Source: Kribbella sp. VKM Ac-2569 (GTDB lineage Bacteria; Actinomycetota; Actinomycetes; Propionibacteriales; Kribbellaceae). From it: a stretch of 64,000 nt of DNA. How positions within the stretch are numbered: the stretch's first letter is position 1; each line of letters opens with the position of its first letter. Of this stretch, positions 7,826 to 17,057 are shown piece after piece. The stretch lies in assembly GCF_004216905.1 (NCBI RefSeq), contig NZ_SGXJ01000001.1, positions 620,001-684,000 of the forward strand. Reading direction: 5' to 3'. The position numbers were made by a program, and so were the translations under genes. Below the pieces are notes generated by a model that had not been told where the DNA came from, did not search any database, and was given only the letters and a program-made list of their open reading frames with translations.

Positions 7826-7843
7826 GGGACTACCTTAAGTCCC
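7826..7843. promoter_or_regulatory. Inverted repeat abutting the GT4 start codon
   Basis: GGGACT (7826-7831) and AGTCCC (7838-7843) form a six-base inverted repeat with a six-base centre, directly against the ATG of the minus-strand glycosyltransferase. The site lies in the 61-base divergent gap shared with the beta-helix gene. It could be an operator or a small leader hairpin, but no regulator is known. Confidence 0.3.
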
Positions 7844-7886
7844 GCAGTAACTACACCTGGTTTCGCCCGCCTCCCAGGAGAGTGCA

Positions 7887-9599
7887 TTGAGGAAGTTGTG
7901 GTTCGCAGCGCTCATCGCTGCGGCGGCGGCCGTTGTCTCGGTCGCGGTGCCTGTGATCGCCAACGAAAACAAGGCGACCACAACAGCGAAGTCCGAGGAC
8001 GCCGAGCAGACCGCGTCCCGAGCGCTGCCCTCGCACCGCCCAGGCAAAACCACCACGGCCAAGCCCGGCACGACCCAGCCGAAGACCACAGCCACCACCG
8101 CACCGCCGAAGAAGCCCGGCACGACGACGCATCCGACCCGCAAGCCGACGACATCGGCGACGCCGAGCAAGCCGGTCGAGCCGAAGCTCCCGAAGCCACC
8201 CGGCGTCGACTCCGACGAGGCTGGCCCCGCCGTCGCCGGACCGTGCGTCGGCACGGTGATCAAGCCCGGCCAGAACGCCCAGTCGATCGTGAACTCCAAG
8301 CCGGCGGGTACGACGTTCTGCTTCGCGGCCGGTCTGCACCGGATCAGCGACACCATCCGTCCGAAGGCGAATCAGGTGCTGGCGAGCGCGCAGCGCGCCG
8401 TACTCACCGGGTCGGTTCCGCTGAGCGGGTGGGCCAGGTCCGGGTCCGTCTGGGTGGTGCGGGGTGCGCTGCCGTCGGCGTACGGCAAGAGCGGTGAGTG
8501 CGAGGACAACAAGGCGAACATCTGCTATCTGAGGGAACAGTTGTTCCTCGACGACACGCACCTGACGCGGGTCGCGAGTGTCGCGGCGGTCAAGGCCGGC
8601 AAGTTCTACGCCGACTACGCGGCGAACACGATCTACCTCGGCAGCAACCCGGTCGGTCACGAGGTCGAGATGTCGAAGACCGCGACCGCGATCGAGTCCG
8701 GCGCGAGCGGCGTGGCCGTCCGCGGGCTGACGATCGAGCACTTCGCCAGCGCACCGCAGGCCGGGGCGCTCGTCTCCGGGCCCAGCTGGAAAGTGACCGC
8801 CAACGACATTCGCTGGAACCACGCGGTCGGCGTGATGCTGGTGAAGGCGAACAGCACCAAGGTCGACAAGAACCTGATCCACCACAACGGCCAGCTCGGC
8901 CTCGGGCAGTACAGCTCGGCCGCGGCCGCCGTCACGCGGAACGTGATCAGCTCCAACAACACCGACGGCTTCTGGATCGCCGACTGGGAGTCCGGCGGCA
9001 TCAAGTCCACCCGCTCGTCCGGCACCGTGAGCGGCAACGTCATCAAGTCCAACCTGGGCATCGGGATGTGGGCCGACGTCGCCGACGACGGCCGGGTGAT
9101 CAGCGACAATCAGATTGTCGGCAATGCGGCGGACGGCATCCGGTACGAGATCAGCCGCAACGGCACCATCGAAGGCAACACGGTGACCGGCAACGGCTTC
9201 GGCACCGGCCGCGGCTCCGGTACGTCGCTGTGGGACGGCGGCGGGATCAACGTGAACACCTCGACCGGGGTCACCATCAAGGGCAACCGGGTCTCGGGCA
9301 ACGTCAACGGCGTGACGATCCAGTCCCGGACCCGTGGCAGCGGCCCGTGGGGCACGTACCTGCTGCGCGACGTCCAGGTCAGCGGGAACACCATCGAGAT
9401 GACCGGCGGGACCCAGGCCACCGGCATGGTCCAGAACTCCGGCGCCGCGGTTCCGGCCGGCGAAGTGGTGTTCAGCGGCAACAAGTACGTCCTCGACGAC
9501 CTCGGCACCCAGCGGTTCGCCCGCTTCGGCACCAAGCTCACCGCGGCCGGCTGGCGGGACGCGGGCCTGGACACGATCGGCAGCTTCCTGGCGAACTGA
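7887..9599 (+). CDS. Secreted right-handed beta-helix protein 1
   Basis: A 570-residue exported protein. A TTG start is supported by AGGAG six bases upstream. Residues 1-25 form a signal peptide, followed by a Thr/Pro/Lys-rich linker to about residue 105, then a parallel beta-helix domain with repeated NxI-type rungs. Strongly conserved blocks shared with the genes at 9730 and 19667 include NTDGFWIADWESGGIK (DWE at 366-368), DGIRYEIS (YEIS at 420-423), GFGTGRGSGTSLWDGGGI and the QSRTRGSGPWGTYLLRD block. Beta-helix folds of this kind include polysaccharide lyases, epimerases and hydrolases as well as binding proteins. The linker suggests wall attachment or display. Activity is unknown; the fully conserved acidic residues make an enzyme plausible. 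Confidence 0.85.
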   Translation: MRKLWFAALIAAAAAVVSVAVPVIANENKATTTAKSEDAEQTASRALPSHRPGKTTTAKPGTTQPKTTATTAPPKKPGTTTHPTRKPTTSATPSKPVEPKLPKPPGVDSDEAGPAVAGPCVGTVIKPGQNAQSIVNSKPAGTTFCFAAGLHRISDTIRPKANQVLASAQRAVLTGSVPLSGWARSGSVWVVRGALPSAYGKSGECEDNKANICYLREQLFLDDTHLTRVASVAAVKAGKFYADYAANTIYLGSNPVGHEVEMSKTATAIESGASGVAVRGLTIEHFASAPQAGALVSGPSWKVTANDIRWNHAVGVMLVKANSTKVDKNLIHHNGQLGLGQYSSAAAAVTRNVISSNNTDGFWIADWESGGIKSTRSSGTVSGNVIKSNLGIGMWADVADDGRVISDNQIVGNAADGIRYEISRNGTIEGNTVTGNGFGTGRGSGTSLWDGGGINVNTSTGVTIKGNRVSGNVNGVTIQSRTRGSGPWGTYLLRDVQVSGNTIEMTGGTQATGMVQNSGAAVPAGEVVFSGNKYVLDDLGTQRFARFGTKLTAAGWRDAGLDTIGSFLAN

Positions 9600-9635
9600 C
9601 CGCTTGCCTTTCGCAACATGTTTGTGCGCTACGTA

Positions 9636-9666
9636 TTGCCATGACTACGTGACGTAGGGGTAATCT
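9636..9666 (+). promoter_or_regulatory. Candidate promoter with palindromic operator
   Basis: TTGCCA (9636-9641) and TAATCT (9661-9666) resemble -35 and -10 boxes with 19-base spacing, about 65 bases before the beta-helix 2 start. Between them is the perfect palindrome CTACGT-G-ACGTAG (9645-9657), and another CTACGT lies at 9629-9634. This is the classical position for a repressor operator. Spacing is slightly long, so the promoter is tentative. Confidence 0.4.
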
Positions 9667-9729
9667 GCGTAGCGAAGCCGCGCCATGGGGGGTGCGCTCA
9701 GGGCTACCTGTGCCACCGGAGGCTCCGCT

Positions 9730-11310
9730 ATGAGGACAGCAGTTGTTGCAGTTGTTGCAGTCGGCACCAGTCTGGTTGCCGTCGGCCCCCTGCCTGCCCA
9801 GGGTGCCCTCACTCCACCTGCAACCATTCCACCTACCATCACTCCATCCGCCGCCGTTCCGCCGGCCGACGGGACGTTCCGGACCGGTCCCGCGCTCGCG
9901 CCCGCCTGCAGCGGTGTGCCGATCCGGACCACCGACAACGCCGCCCGGATCGTCGACGACGCCCCGACCGGTACGACGTTCTGCTTCACGGCCGGCTGGC
10001 ACCGGATCACCGAGACGATCCACCCGAAGGCGGACCAGGTGCTCGCCGGCAACAACGGCGCCGTACTCACGGGATCGATCAGACTGACCAAGTGGACGGC
10101 GAACAACGGCGACTGGGTGACCACGGGAGCCCTGCCACCGGCGTACGCGCAGACCGGGCAATGTGAGGACAACACGGCGAACATCTGCCACCTGGGCGAG
10201 CAGCTGTTCCTGGACAGCAAACATCTGACCCGGGTGGCAACGCGCGACAAGGTTGCCCCGGGCACCTTCTACGCCGACTACGTGGCGAACGCCATCTACC
10301 TGGGCAGCAACCCGGCCGGGCACTCGATCGAGATGTCGAAGACGCAGACCGCGATCGAATCGAGTGCGACCAATGTGACCGTCCGCGGGCTGACAATCGA
10401 GCACTTCGCCACCCCGCCGCAGGGCGGTGCTGTGGTACTCGGCCTGGGCTGGAAGGTGATCGCCAACGACATCCGCTGGAACCACGGGGTCGGCGCGATG
10501 CTGGTGAACGCGGACGGCGCCGTACTCGAGCAGAACCACATCCACTCGAACGGCCAGCTCGGCATCGGCCAGTACAGCACGCTCAAGGCAACCATTGCCT
10601 CCAACGAGGTCAGCTACAACAACACCGACGGCTTCTGGATCGCGGACTGGGAGTCCGGCGGGATCAAGACCACCTGGTCCAGTGGCGGCTGGGTGAGCGG
10701 CAACCTGATCCAGTACAACCGCGGCGTCGGGCTGTGGAGCGACGCGTACGACGACAGCCGCACGTTCAGCAGCAACCAGATCCTCGACAACGCCGCGGAC
10801 GGGATCCGCTACGAGATCGGCCGCAACGGCATCATCGAGGACAACGTGGTCAGCGGCAACGGTTTCGGCACCGGCCGCGGATCCGGTACGTCGCTGTGGG
10901 ACGGCGGCGGGATCAACGTCAACACCTCGTCGAACGTCCAGGTCCGCGACAACGTGGTGGCGAACAACGTGAACGGGATCGCGATCCAGTCCCGCACGCG
11001 CGGCTCCGGCCCGTGGGGCACCAACCTGCTCCGCGACATCGTTGTCTCCGGCAACCAGGTGACGATGCGCGGCGGCACCACCGCGACCGGCATGGTGCAG
11101 AACGCCGGCGCGGTCATCCCGGCCGGCGAGGTCACCCTGAACGACAACACCTACATCCTCGACAGCCTCGCCGCCGAACGCTTCCAGAAAACCGGCCAGT
11201 GGTACACGGCCAAGGCATGGCGCACCACCGGCCAGGACACCACCAGCGCCTTCACCCTAGGCAAAGCAGTCCTGGACGCCACCGGCATCCTCACAATCCT
11301 CCCGCAGTGA
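9730..11310 (+). CDS. Secreted right-handed beta-helix protein 2
   Basis: A 526-residue paralogue of the preceding protein. The ATG at 9730 is chosen over one 45 bases upstream because GGAGG lies seven bases before it and the protein then begins with a clear signal peptide, MRTAVVAVVAVGTSLVAVG, cleaved near residue 26. The linker is shorter than in paralogue 1. The beta-helix core keeps DWE at 306-308 and YEI at 361-363, plus GFGTGRGSGTSLWDGGGI and the QSRTRGSGPWGT block. Paired cysteines (GQCEDN and ANICHLGEQLFLD) are shared with paralogues 1 and 3 and probably form disulphides outside the cell. It may have its own promoter in the 130-base gap. Its role in the polysaccharide locus is inferred from context only. 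Confidence 0.85.
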   Translation: MRTAVVAVVAVGTSLVAVGPLPAQGALTPPATIPPTITPSAAVPPADGTFRTGPALAPACSGVPIRTTDNAARIVDDAPTGTTFCFTAGWHRITETIHPKADQVLAGNNGAVLTGSIRLTKWTANNGDWVTTGALPPAYAQTGQCEDNTANICHLGEQLFLDSKHLTRVATRDKVAPGTFYADYVANAIYLGSNPAGHSIEMSKTQTAIESSATNVTVRGLTIEHFATPPQGGAVVLGLGWKVIANDIRWNHGVGAMLVNADGAVLEQNHIHSNGQLGIGQYSTLKATIASNEVSYNNTDGFWIADWESGGIKTTWSSGGWVSGNLIQYNRGVGLWSDAYDDSRTFSSNQILDNAADGIRYEIGRNGIIEDNVVSGNGFGTGRGSGTSLWDGGGINVNTSSNVQVRDNVVANNVNGIAIQSRTRGSGPWGTNLLRDIVVSGNQVTMRGGTTATGMVQNAGAVIPAGEVTLNDNTYILDSLAAERFQKTGQWYTAKAWRTTGQDTTSAFTLGKAVLDATGILTILPQ

Positions 11311-11634
11311 ACTGCCCCACCCACCTGGGCTCCCGCAATCCCCACCACCGCACGCCGGGGCCGCGCCGCGGGATCGCCCACCGAGGCTGGGTAACCCCGC
11401 GCACCTCAATCGACCAGCAGGATTCCCCAACCCCAAACCCGATGGCTGCAGGGCTCCAACCCTCTCAGCGACAGTGCGCCTACACGCGAGCTTTCACGAG
11501 AGGTGAGCGCGTTCGTCTTGTCCGATCACTGCCCGTCCCCGGGACCGCGGCCGCCAACGTCACCTTGACCACCAAGGTGAAGAACTCCGTGCACGTCACC
11601 GCAACAAGCGTCGCCGCAGTCTGCTGACTACGGG
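11311..11634. other. 324-base gap without a supportable gene
   Basis: Between beta-helix 2 and the terminator no frame carries a recognisable family or a good start with a ribosome binding site. A plus-strand frame ending near 11627 reads like the tail of a secreted protein (TLTTKVKNSVHVTATSVAAVC) but has no credible beginning. It could be a decayed C-terminal fragment or chance. Confidence 0.4.
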
Positions 11635-11668
11635 CTAGGTCCTGTCTGGACTGCCCGACAGGACCTAG
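11635..11668 (-). terminator. Hairpin terminator of the uronate transport operon
   Basis: A perfect 12-base stem, CTAGGTCCTGTC (11635-11646) and GACAGGACCTAG (11657-11668), with a 10-base loop. It starts within the stop codon region of the mannitol-dehydrogenase family gene and lies at the end of the six-gene minus-strand run. No long U tract follows, as is common in actinobacteria. Confidence 0.75.
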
Positions 11669-13047
11669 TGGGTCAAGGTGTTGACGTGGTCTACGAGGAG
11701 GTCGCGGAAGAGCTGTGAGTCTCGTAGGTCGGGGGTGAAGATGGTGTCGATGGCTAGTAGGGCGTCTACCAGTTTGGTGGGGTCTGTGGTGTCTGCTGCT
11801 GCGGACTTGAGGCGGGCTGCCTGGGGGTCGTCCAGGTCTGGGGTGCGTTGGACGTAGACCATCCAGGCGGCGACGGCTAGTGAGATTGTGCGTGGCTCGG
11901 CGCCGGCTGTCAGGCGGTCGCGGACTGTGCCGAGCATGCGGACCGGGAGCTTGACCGAGCCGTCCATCGCGACCTGGCGGGTGCGGTGCTTCAGCGCCGG
12001 GTTCTCGAACCGTTCCAGCACGGTCGCGCCGTACGCCGCCAGGTCCAGCCCGTCGGGTGGCATGAGAGTCGGTACGACGTCATCGGTCATCAGCTGCCGC
12101 GCGAGCCCGCCGAGCTCCTCGTCGCGAACCGCCTCAGCGATCGTCTCGTACCCGCGCAGCGCACCGAGGTACGCGAGCATCGAGTGCGTGGCGTTGAGCA
12201 TCCGCAGCTTGGCCTGCTCCCACGGCGCGACATCACCGGTGAGTACGGCGCCACCGCGCTCCCAAGCGGGACGCGCACCCGCGAAGTCGTCCTCGATCAC
12301 CCATTGCAGGAAGGGTTCCGCGACCACCACGGCCTCGTCCCGTACGCCGAGCAGCCGAGCGGCCTCGTCGCGGTCCGCGTCCGTCGTCGCCGGCACGATC
12401 CGGTCCACCATGCTGGCCGGGAACCGCGTCCCCTCGAACGTCGCGGGAACCTTGCCGAGCGCATCGAAGTACTCGGTCACCAGCGTCCGCAAGAAGGGGC
12501 CGTTGGCAACCAGGTTGTCACAGGAGACGATCGTCAACGGCTCTTCGCGACGGGCGATCGCCGCCGCCAGCTGGCCGACGACCGTGCGCGGCGGACGGCC
12601 GGTCAGGTCGGCCTGGATCTCCGGATCGTCCAGGTTCAGCCCGGCACCGGCGGCCCGGTACCCCTTCTCGGTGACGGTCAGCGTCACCACCGACACCGCC
12701 GGATCCGCGATCCGCGCGACCACGGCCTCCGGGTCCTCGGGCACGGTCAGCACCTCGCGGATGCTGCCGATCACCTGGACCGACGGCTCGCCGAGGCCGC
12801 GCTCGAGGACGGAGTACAGAGCGTCCTGCGGTGCCAGCTGGTCGCGGACCGTGGTGGAGCGCTGGCTCACACCGGTGATACCCCACCGGGTCTCGCCGGT
12901 TTCGACCGCTGCCCGTTCGGTGACGACGGCCTGATGGGCGCGATGGAACGCACCGATCCCGAGATGGACGATGCCGACCGACAACGCCTTCGGGTCGACC
13001 GCGGGGGCGACGGGGAGGTTGGTGAGACTGAGCCTGCTGGAATTCAT
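11665..13047 (-). CDS. Mannitol dehydrogenase family oxidoreductase (fructuronate/tagaturonate reductase-like)
   Basis: A 460-residue long-chain polyol dehydrogenase. The N-terminal NAD-binding region has GIVHLGIGAFHRAHQA, a family signature, and the active-site motif KLRMLNATH (Lys-x4-Asn-x2-His) lies near residue 265. The family includes mannitol 2-dehydrogenase, arabinitol dehydrogenase, fructuronate reductase (UxuB) and tagaturonate reductase (UxaB). A uronate isomerase gene lies just across the divergent promoter, so reduction of fructuronate or tagaturonate to mannonate or altronate is the best guess. No mannonate or altronate dehydratase is in the window. ATG at 13047 overlaps the preceding permease stop by four bases. 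It is the last gene of the operon. Confidence 0.85.
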   Translation of the reverse strand: MNSSRLSLTNLPVAPAVDPKALSVGIVHLGIGAFHRAHQAVVTERAAVETGETRWGITGVSQRSTTVRDQLAPQDALYSVLERGLGEPSVQVIGSIREVLTVPEDPEAVVARIADPAVSVVTLTVTEKGYRAAGAGLNLDDPEIQADLTGRPPRTVVGQLAAAIARREEPLTIVSCDNLVANGPFLRTLVTEYFDALGKVPATFEGTRFPASMVDRIVPATTDADRDEAARLLGVRDEAVVVAEPFLQWVIEDDFAGARPAWERGGAVLTGDVAPWEQAKLRMLNATHSMLAYLGALRGYETIAEAVRDEELGGLARQLMTDDVVPTLMPPDGLDLAAYGATVLERFENPALKHRTRQVAMDGSVKLPVRMLGTVRDRLTAGAEPRTISLAVAAWMVYVQRTPDLDDPQAARLKSAAADTTDPTKLVDALLAIDTIFTPDLRDSQLFRDLLVDHVNTLTH

Positions 13048-13877
13048 TCGGAGGGTTCTTCCTTCACTCGGGCGACCAATTGGGTTGGGTTGACGAAACG
13101 AAGAGCCACCACCAGAAGTACCAGCATCATCGCGGTGTAGATCACGGCCATCGCGTCGACGGACTGTTGCGCCCGGATCCCGGCGGCGGACATCGAGTAG
13201 TACAACGCGACCACGAGCGTCTGCGAGTCCGGCCCGGCGGTGAGGAACGTCAACTCGAACATTCCGACCGTCCGCACCAGCACCAGGATCGCCGAGGCCA
13301 GCAGGCCGGGGACGAGCAGCGGCGCGAGGATCTTCAGGAACACCGCGCGCGTACCGGCACCGAGCATCCGGGCCGCGTCCTCGATCCGCGGGTCGACCTG
13401 CTCGATGAACGGCGTCATCGTGAGGATCACGAACGGCACCGACGGCACCAGGTTCGCCAGCACGACACCGGACAGGTGCCCCGCGAAGCCGAACTTGTAG
13501 AGCACCGTCGCGAGCGGGATGCCATAAGTGATCGGCGGCATCAGGATCGGCAGCAGGAACGTCAGGTACACCAGCCGCTTGCCGGGGAAGTTCTTCCTGG
13601 CCAGCACGTACGCCGCGGGCGCGCCGACGAGCACCGACAGTACGACGACCAGCGCGGACACGAGCAGCGTGACGACGATGACGTGGAACAACGTGAACTC
13701 TCGCCACGCGTCGCCGTACCACTGGGTGGTGAAACCGCTCGGGAACCAGGTGTCGAACCACTTCGTGCCGAACGAGCTGACCAGCACCGACAGCACGATG
13801 CCGGCGAGGTTGACGAAGAAGAACACGACGACGGCCCAGATCACCCAGCCCAACGGGGTGGCACGAATCTGCTTCAT
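13044..13877 (-). CDS. ABC transporter permease (PotC-like)
   Basis: A 277-residue binding-protein-dependent permease with about six membrane helices. The cytoplasmic coupling loop near residue 175 reads EDAARMLGAGTRAVFLKILAP, matching the EAA motif. The ATG at 13877 is preferred because GGAGG lies just upstream and it overlaps the stop of the other permease gene by four bases. With the neighbouring permease, ATPase and binding protein it forms a complete importer of the spermidine/iron(III)-type ABC family. The position beside uronate-metabolism genes suggests a sugar acid or related solute rather than a polyamine. Confidence 0.92.
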   Translation of the reverse strand: MKQIRATPLGWVIWAVVVFFFVNLAGIVLSVLVSSFGTKWFDTWFPSGFTTQWYGDAWREFTLFHVIVVTLLVSALVVVLSVLVGAPAAYVLARKNFPGKRLVYLTFLLPILMPPITYGIPLATVLYKFGFAGHLSGVVLANLVPSVPFVILTMTPFIEQVDPRIEDAARMLGAGTRAVFLKILAPLLVPGLLASAILVLVRTVGMFELTFLTAGPDSQTLVVALYYSMSAAGIRAQQSVDAMAVIYTAMMLVLLVVALRFVNPTQLVARVKEEPSE

Positions 13878-14752
13878 CCTTTGCCTCCCGTCGATCCGGT
13901 GTAGAGCCGCGACCGCCACAGCAACACGATCGCCACGACGACCAGCTCCACCGCGCCCATCACCATCGCGATCGCCGACGCGTACGAGTAGTCGTACTGC
14001 TCGTACGCCGCCTGGTACGCCGCCAGCGAGATGACGCGGGTGGATCCGGCCGGGTTACCGACCAGCACCGCCGACGGGAACACCGAGAACGCCAGTACGA
14101 ATGTCAACAAAAAGGTTGTCGCCAATCCGGGTGCCAACAACGGGAGGGTGATCCGCCGGAACCGCTGCGCGCGGGAGGCGCCGAGGGTCGCCGCGGCCCG
14201 CTCCAGCGTCGGGTCGATCCCGGACAGGTACGACAGCACCAGCAGGAACGCGAAGGGGAACCCGGTGATGACGAGCGAGAAGAACACACCCCAGTAGTTG
14301 TTCGTGAGGCGGATCGGATTGTCAACAATGTGCAGGCTGAGCAGGACGCGGTTGAGCCAGCCGGTCGGGCCGAGGTAGTTGAGCAGTCCCTGCGCGGTGA
14401 GCACGGTCCCGAGGGTGATCGGTACGACGAGGATCGTGGTCAGCAGCCGCTTGCCGCGGAACCGGCCGCGCAGGCGGAACGCGATCGGAACGGCGGCCAG
14501 CACGTTCAGCAGCGCCGCGGGGAGCGCGATCTTCAGCGTGGTCGCGATCGTGTCGCGCTGGTACGCGTCGCTGAAGAACTTGTCGTAGTTGGCCAGCACG
14601 CCGCCGCCCTGCATGGGCTGGAACGACAGGCTGAGCCCGTACAAGAACGGGTAGATGAAGAGCAACAGGACGAAGATCGTGGCCGGGAGCAACAACCACA
14701 GACGGCGGTCGACACCGCGCTCGGCCAGCCGGTGCTGCCAGATCGCGCTCAT
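13874..14752 (-). CDS. ABC transporter permease (PotB-like)
   Basis: A 292-residue inner-membrane permease with about six helices, starting with a short cytoplasmic tail then LWLLLPATIFVLLLFIYPF. The EAA coupling motif appears as ERAAATLGASRAQRFRRITLP near residue 195. It is the first of two permeases in the operon, and its ATG overlaps the stop of the ATPase gene by four bases. It should pair with the downstream permease as a heterodimeric channel. The substrate is unknown and is best inferred from the uronate enzymes in the same locus. Confidence 0.92.
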   Translation of the reverse strand: MSAIWQHRLAERGVDRRLWLLLPATIFVLLLFIYPFLYGLSLSFQPMQGGGVLANYDKFFSDAYQRDTIATTLKIALPAALLNVLAAVPIAFRLRGRFRGKRLLTTILVVPITLGTVLTAQGLLNYLGPTGWLNRVLLSLHIVDNPIRLTNNYWGVFFSLVITGFPFAFLLVLSYLSGIDPTLERAAATLGASRAQRFRRITLPLLAPGLATTFLLTFVLAFSVFPSAVLVGNPAGSTRVISLAAYQAAYEQYDYSYASAIAMVMGAVELVVVAIVLLWRSRLYTGSTGGKG

Positions 14753-15795
14753 GACGGATACACCAGGAGCCGCCCGGGCGTGACGGTCAGCGCCACCTGC
14801 TCCCCCGCCTCGACCCGGCGCTCGGTCCGGACATGCAAGCGAACGTCATCGTCCAGAACCACCTCGACCGCGCGCTCGCGGCCCTGGTACTCGACGACCT
14901 CGATGAGCCCCTTCACGCCTTGATCCGCGAGCTTCACGTCCTCAGGGCGCACCGCAGCGATCACGTCGTCGCCCGGCGCGACAGCACCCTGCGCGGACCC
15001 GCGGATCGCCGTACCGCCGAGGTCCACGGTCACCTGGTCGCCGTTCATCTGCGACGCCTTCAGCGGCAGCAGGTTGCGGTAGCCCATGAAGTCGGCGACG
15101 TGCCAGGTCGACGGCTTGGTGTGTACCTCCTCGGGCGTGCCGATCTGCTGCACCTTGCCCTGCCGCATGACGACCAGGCGGTCGGCCATGCTGAGCGCTT
15201 CTTCCTGGTCGTGCGTGACGTACACGGTGGTCAGCCCGAGCGACTGGTGCAGCCGGCGGATCTCGGTACGCATCTCCAGGCGAAGCTTGGCGTCCAGGTT
15301 GCTCAGCGGCTCGTCCATCAGCACCAGCGACGGCTCGAGTACGGTCGCGCGGGCGATCGCCACCCGCTGCTGCTGACCGCCGGACAGCTGCCCGGGCAGC
15401 TTGCTCGCATGCTCGGTCAGCTGCACCGTCTCGATCGCCTCGGTCGTCCGCCGCCGTACGTCGTCCTTCGGCAAGTGCCGCATCCGCAGGCCGAACGCGA
15501 TGTTGTCGCGGACGGTCAGGTGCGGGAACAGCGCATAGTTCTGGAACACCATGCCGAAACCGCGCTTCTCCGGCGGCAGCGTGTCGATCCGCTGGTCGTC
15601 CTGCCAGATCGCGCCCGCGGTCAACGGGAGCAGGCCGGCCAGGCAGTTCAGCGCGGTCGACTTTCCGCAACCGGACGGACCGAGCAGGGCGATGAACTCG
15701 CCCCGCTCGATAGTCAGATCGAGCCCGGACAACGCGTCCGCCGTACCGAACCGGCGGGAGACGCCCTCCAGGCGCAGCTGGTCGAATCCGGTCAC
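14749..15795 (-). CDS. ABC transporter ATP-binding protein (PotA-like, TOBE domain)
   Basis: A 348-residue ATPase with Walker A GPSGCGKST near residue 42, signature LSGGQQQRVAIARA near 139, Walker B LVLMDEPLSNLD and the switch His in VYVTHDQEEA. A C-terminal TOBE-type domain follows from about residue 240. The GTG start at 15795 overlaps the binding-protein stop as GTGA. It energises the importer formed with the two downstream permeases and the upstream lipoprotein. The family covers polyamine, iron, phosphonate and mannopine-type importers, so the subfamily does not fix the substrate. Confidence 0.94.
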   Translation of the reverse strand: MTGFDQLRLEGVSRRFGTADALSGLDLTIERGEFIALLGPSGCGKSTALNCLAGLLPLTAGAIWQDDQRIDTLPPEKRGFGMVFQNYALFPHLTVRDNIAFGLRMRHLPKDDVRRRTTEAIETVQLTEHASKLPGQLSGGQQQRVAIARATVLEPSLVLMDEPLSNLDAKLRLEMRTEIRRLHQSLGLTTVYVTHDQEEALSMADRLVVMRQGKVQQIGTPEEVHTKPSTWHVADFMGYRNLLPLKASQMNGDQVTVDLGGTAIRGSAQGAVAPGDDVIAAVRPEDVKLADQGVKGLIEVVEYQGRERAVEVVLDDDVRLHVRTERRVEAGEQVALTVTPGRLLVYPS

Positions 15796-17000
15796 GAGCC
15801 CTTCACCTTGCTGCCGCCGACCTCGCGGTCCCACTTGTCGAAGGCGGCCACCAGCGCCTTCGCGTCCAGCGGTACCTCTGTCGGATTGTCGGCAATCAAC
15901 TTGTCGTACTCCGGCCGGCCGAACTCCGCGATCGCGTCCTTGCTCTCCTGCGGCGCCTGCGACAGCTCGACACCCTTGATCGCCGGCCCCGGGTAGAAGT
16001 ACCCCTTGTCGTACGCCTTGGCCTGCTGCTCGGGCGTCAGCATGAACTGCAGCAGCTGCAGGATCGCCGCCTGCTTGTCGGTCGACACACCCTTCGGTAC
16101 GACGGCGTAGTGCGCGTCGGTGACCCAGTGGAAGCCCTGGATCGGCGTGATCGCGGCCTCCTTCGGAACGGTGCCGAGGACGCGCGGGTTGATGTCCCAG
16201 CCCGTCGTACTGGCGATGATGTTGGCCGAGCCGTTGGCGAGCGCCTTCATCGTGTCGGCGGTGCCGGACGGGTAGAAGTCGACGTACTGGTTGAGTTCCT
16301 TGAGGTACGCCCAGGTCTTGTCCCAGCCGTTCACCGGGTCCTTCGGATCCTTGTCGCCGAGGATGTACGGCAGGCCCATCAGGAACGTGCGGCCGGGGCC
16401 GGAGTTCGCGGGCCGGGCGTACATGACCTTGCCCTTGTTGGCCTTCGCGTAGGCGAGCAGGTCGTCGGCGGTCTTGGGCGGCGACGGGACCTTCGACGGC
16501 ATGTACTCGAGCAGCGGGCCGGACGGGTAGTAGGTGACCGTCACACCTTCCTTGCCACCCAGTTCCTGCATCTTCTGTGCGGGCGGCAGGTAGTCCTTCA
16601 TACCGGGCAGTCGGCCGGAGTACTTCGTCAGCAGGTCGGTCCACAGGCCCTGCTCCCGGCCGGCGGCGAGACCGTCGGTGCCGGTGAGCACCAGGTCGAT
16701 GTCGACCCGGTTCGCGTTCTGCTGGGCCTTGATCTTGCCGGCCAGCTCGGGCGCGGGTCCCTTCGAGTACGTGACCTTCGAGATCACGTCCGAGTGCTGC
16801 TTGACGAAGTCGTCGATCATTCCCTGGGTCAGCTGCAGATTGCCGGCCACGTCGAGGACGTTCAACGTTACGGCCTTGGCCGGCTTGTCCGGTACGTCGC
16901 CACTGCTCTCGGTGGCGGGTTTGTTCGGCGCCGGAGCGCCGCAGGCCACCAGCACAGCTAACAGGCCGGTGGCCGCGATCAACTTCCGCTGCAGATGCAT
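15792..17000 (-). CDS. Extracellular solute-binding lipoprotein
   Basis: A 402-residue substrate-binding protein of the PotD-like class. A signal peptide ends in the lipobox VLVAC with Cys20, after which a polar linker leads to the two-lobed binding domain. The ATG at 17000 is chosen because GAGGAG lies eight to ten bases before it; an upstream start would bury the signal peptide. It lies 57 bases after the LacI gene and overlaps the ATPase gene start. It is exported, lipid-anchored and delivers the solute to the permeases. The ligand is not identifiable from sequence; a uronate, aldonate or oligouronide is suggested only by the neighbours. Confidence 0.92.
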   Translation of the reverse strand: MHLQRKLIAATGLLAVLVACGAPAPNKPATESSGDVPDKPAKAVTLNVLDVAGNLQLTQGMIDDFVKQHSDVISKVTYSKGPAPELAGKIKAQQNANRVDIDLVLTGTDGLAAGREQGLWTDLLTKYSGRLPGMKDYLPPAQKMQELGGKEGVTVTYYPSGPLLEYMPSKVPSPPKTADDLLAYAKANKGKVMYARPANSGPGRTFLMGLPYILGDKDPKDPVNGWDKTWAYLKELNQYVDFYPSGTADTMKALANGSANIIASTTGWDINPRVLGTVPKEAAITPIQGFHWVTDAHYAVVPKGVSTDKQAAILQLLQFMLTPEQQAKAYDKGYFYPGPAIKGVELSQAPQESKDAIAEFGRPEYDKLIADNPTEVPLDAKALVAAFDKWDREVGGSKVKGS

Positions 17001-17057
17001 CGGGTATCTCCTCGGATCAAGGGCGGCCCGGCACAGCGTCACGACTGGCCGGGTTGA

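Noticed and set aside
10734-11627. Long frame overlapping the end of beta-helix 2
   Set aside because: Mostly an out-of-frame reading of the beta-helix gene; the non-overlapping tail has no start of its own.
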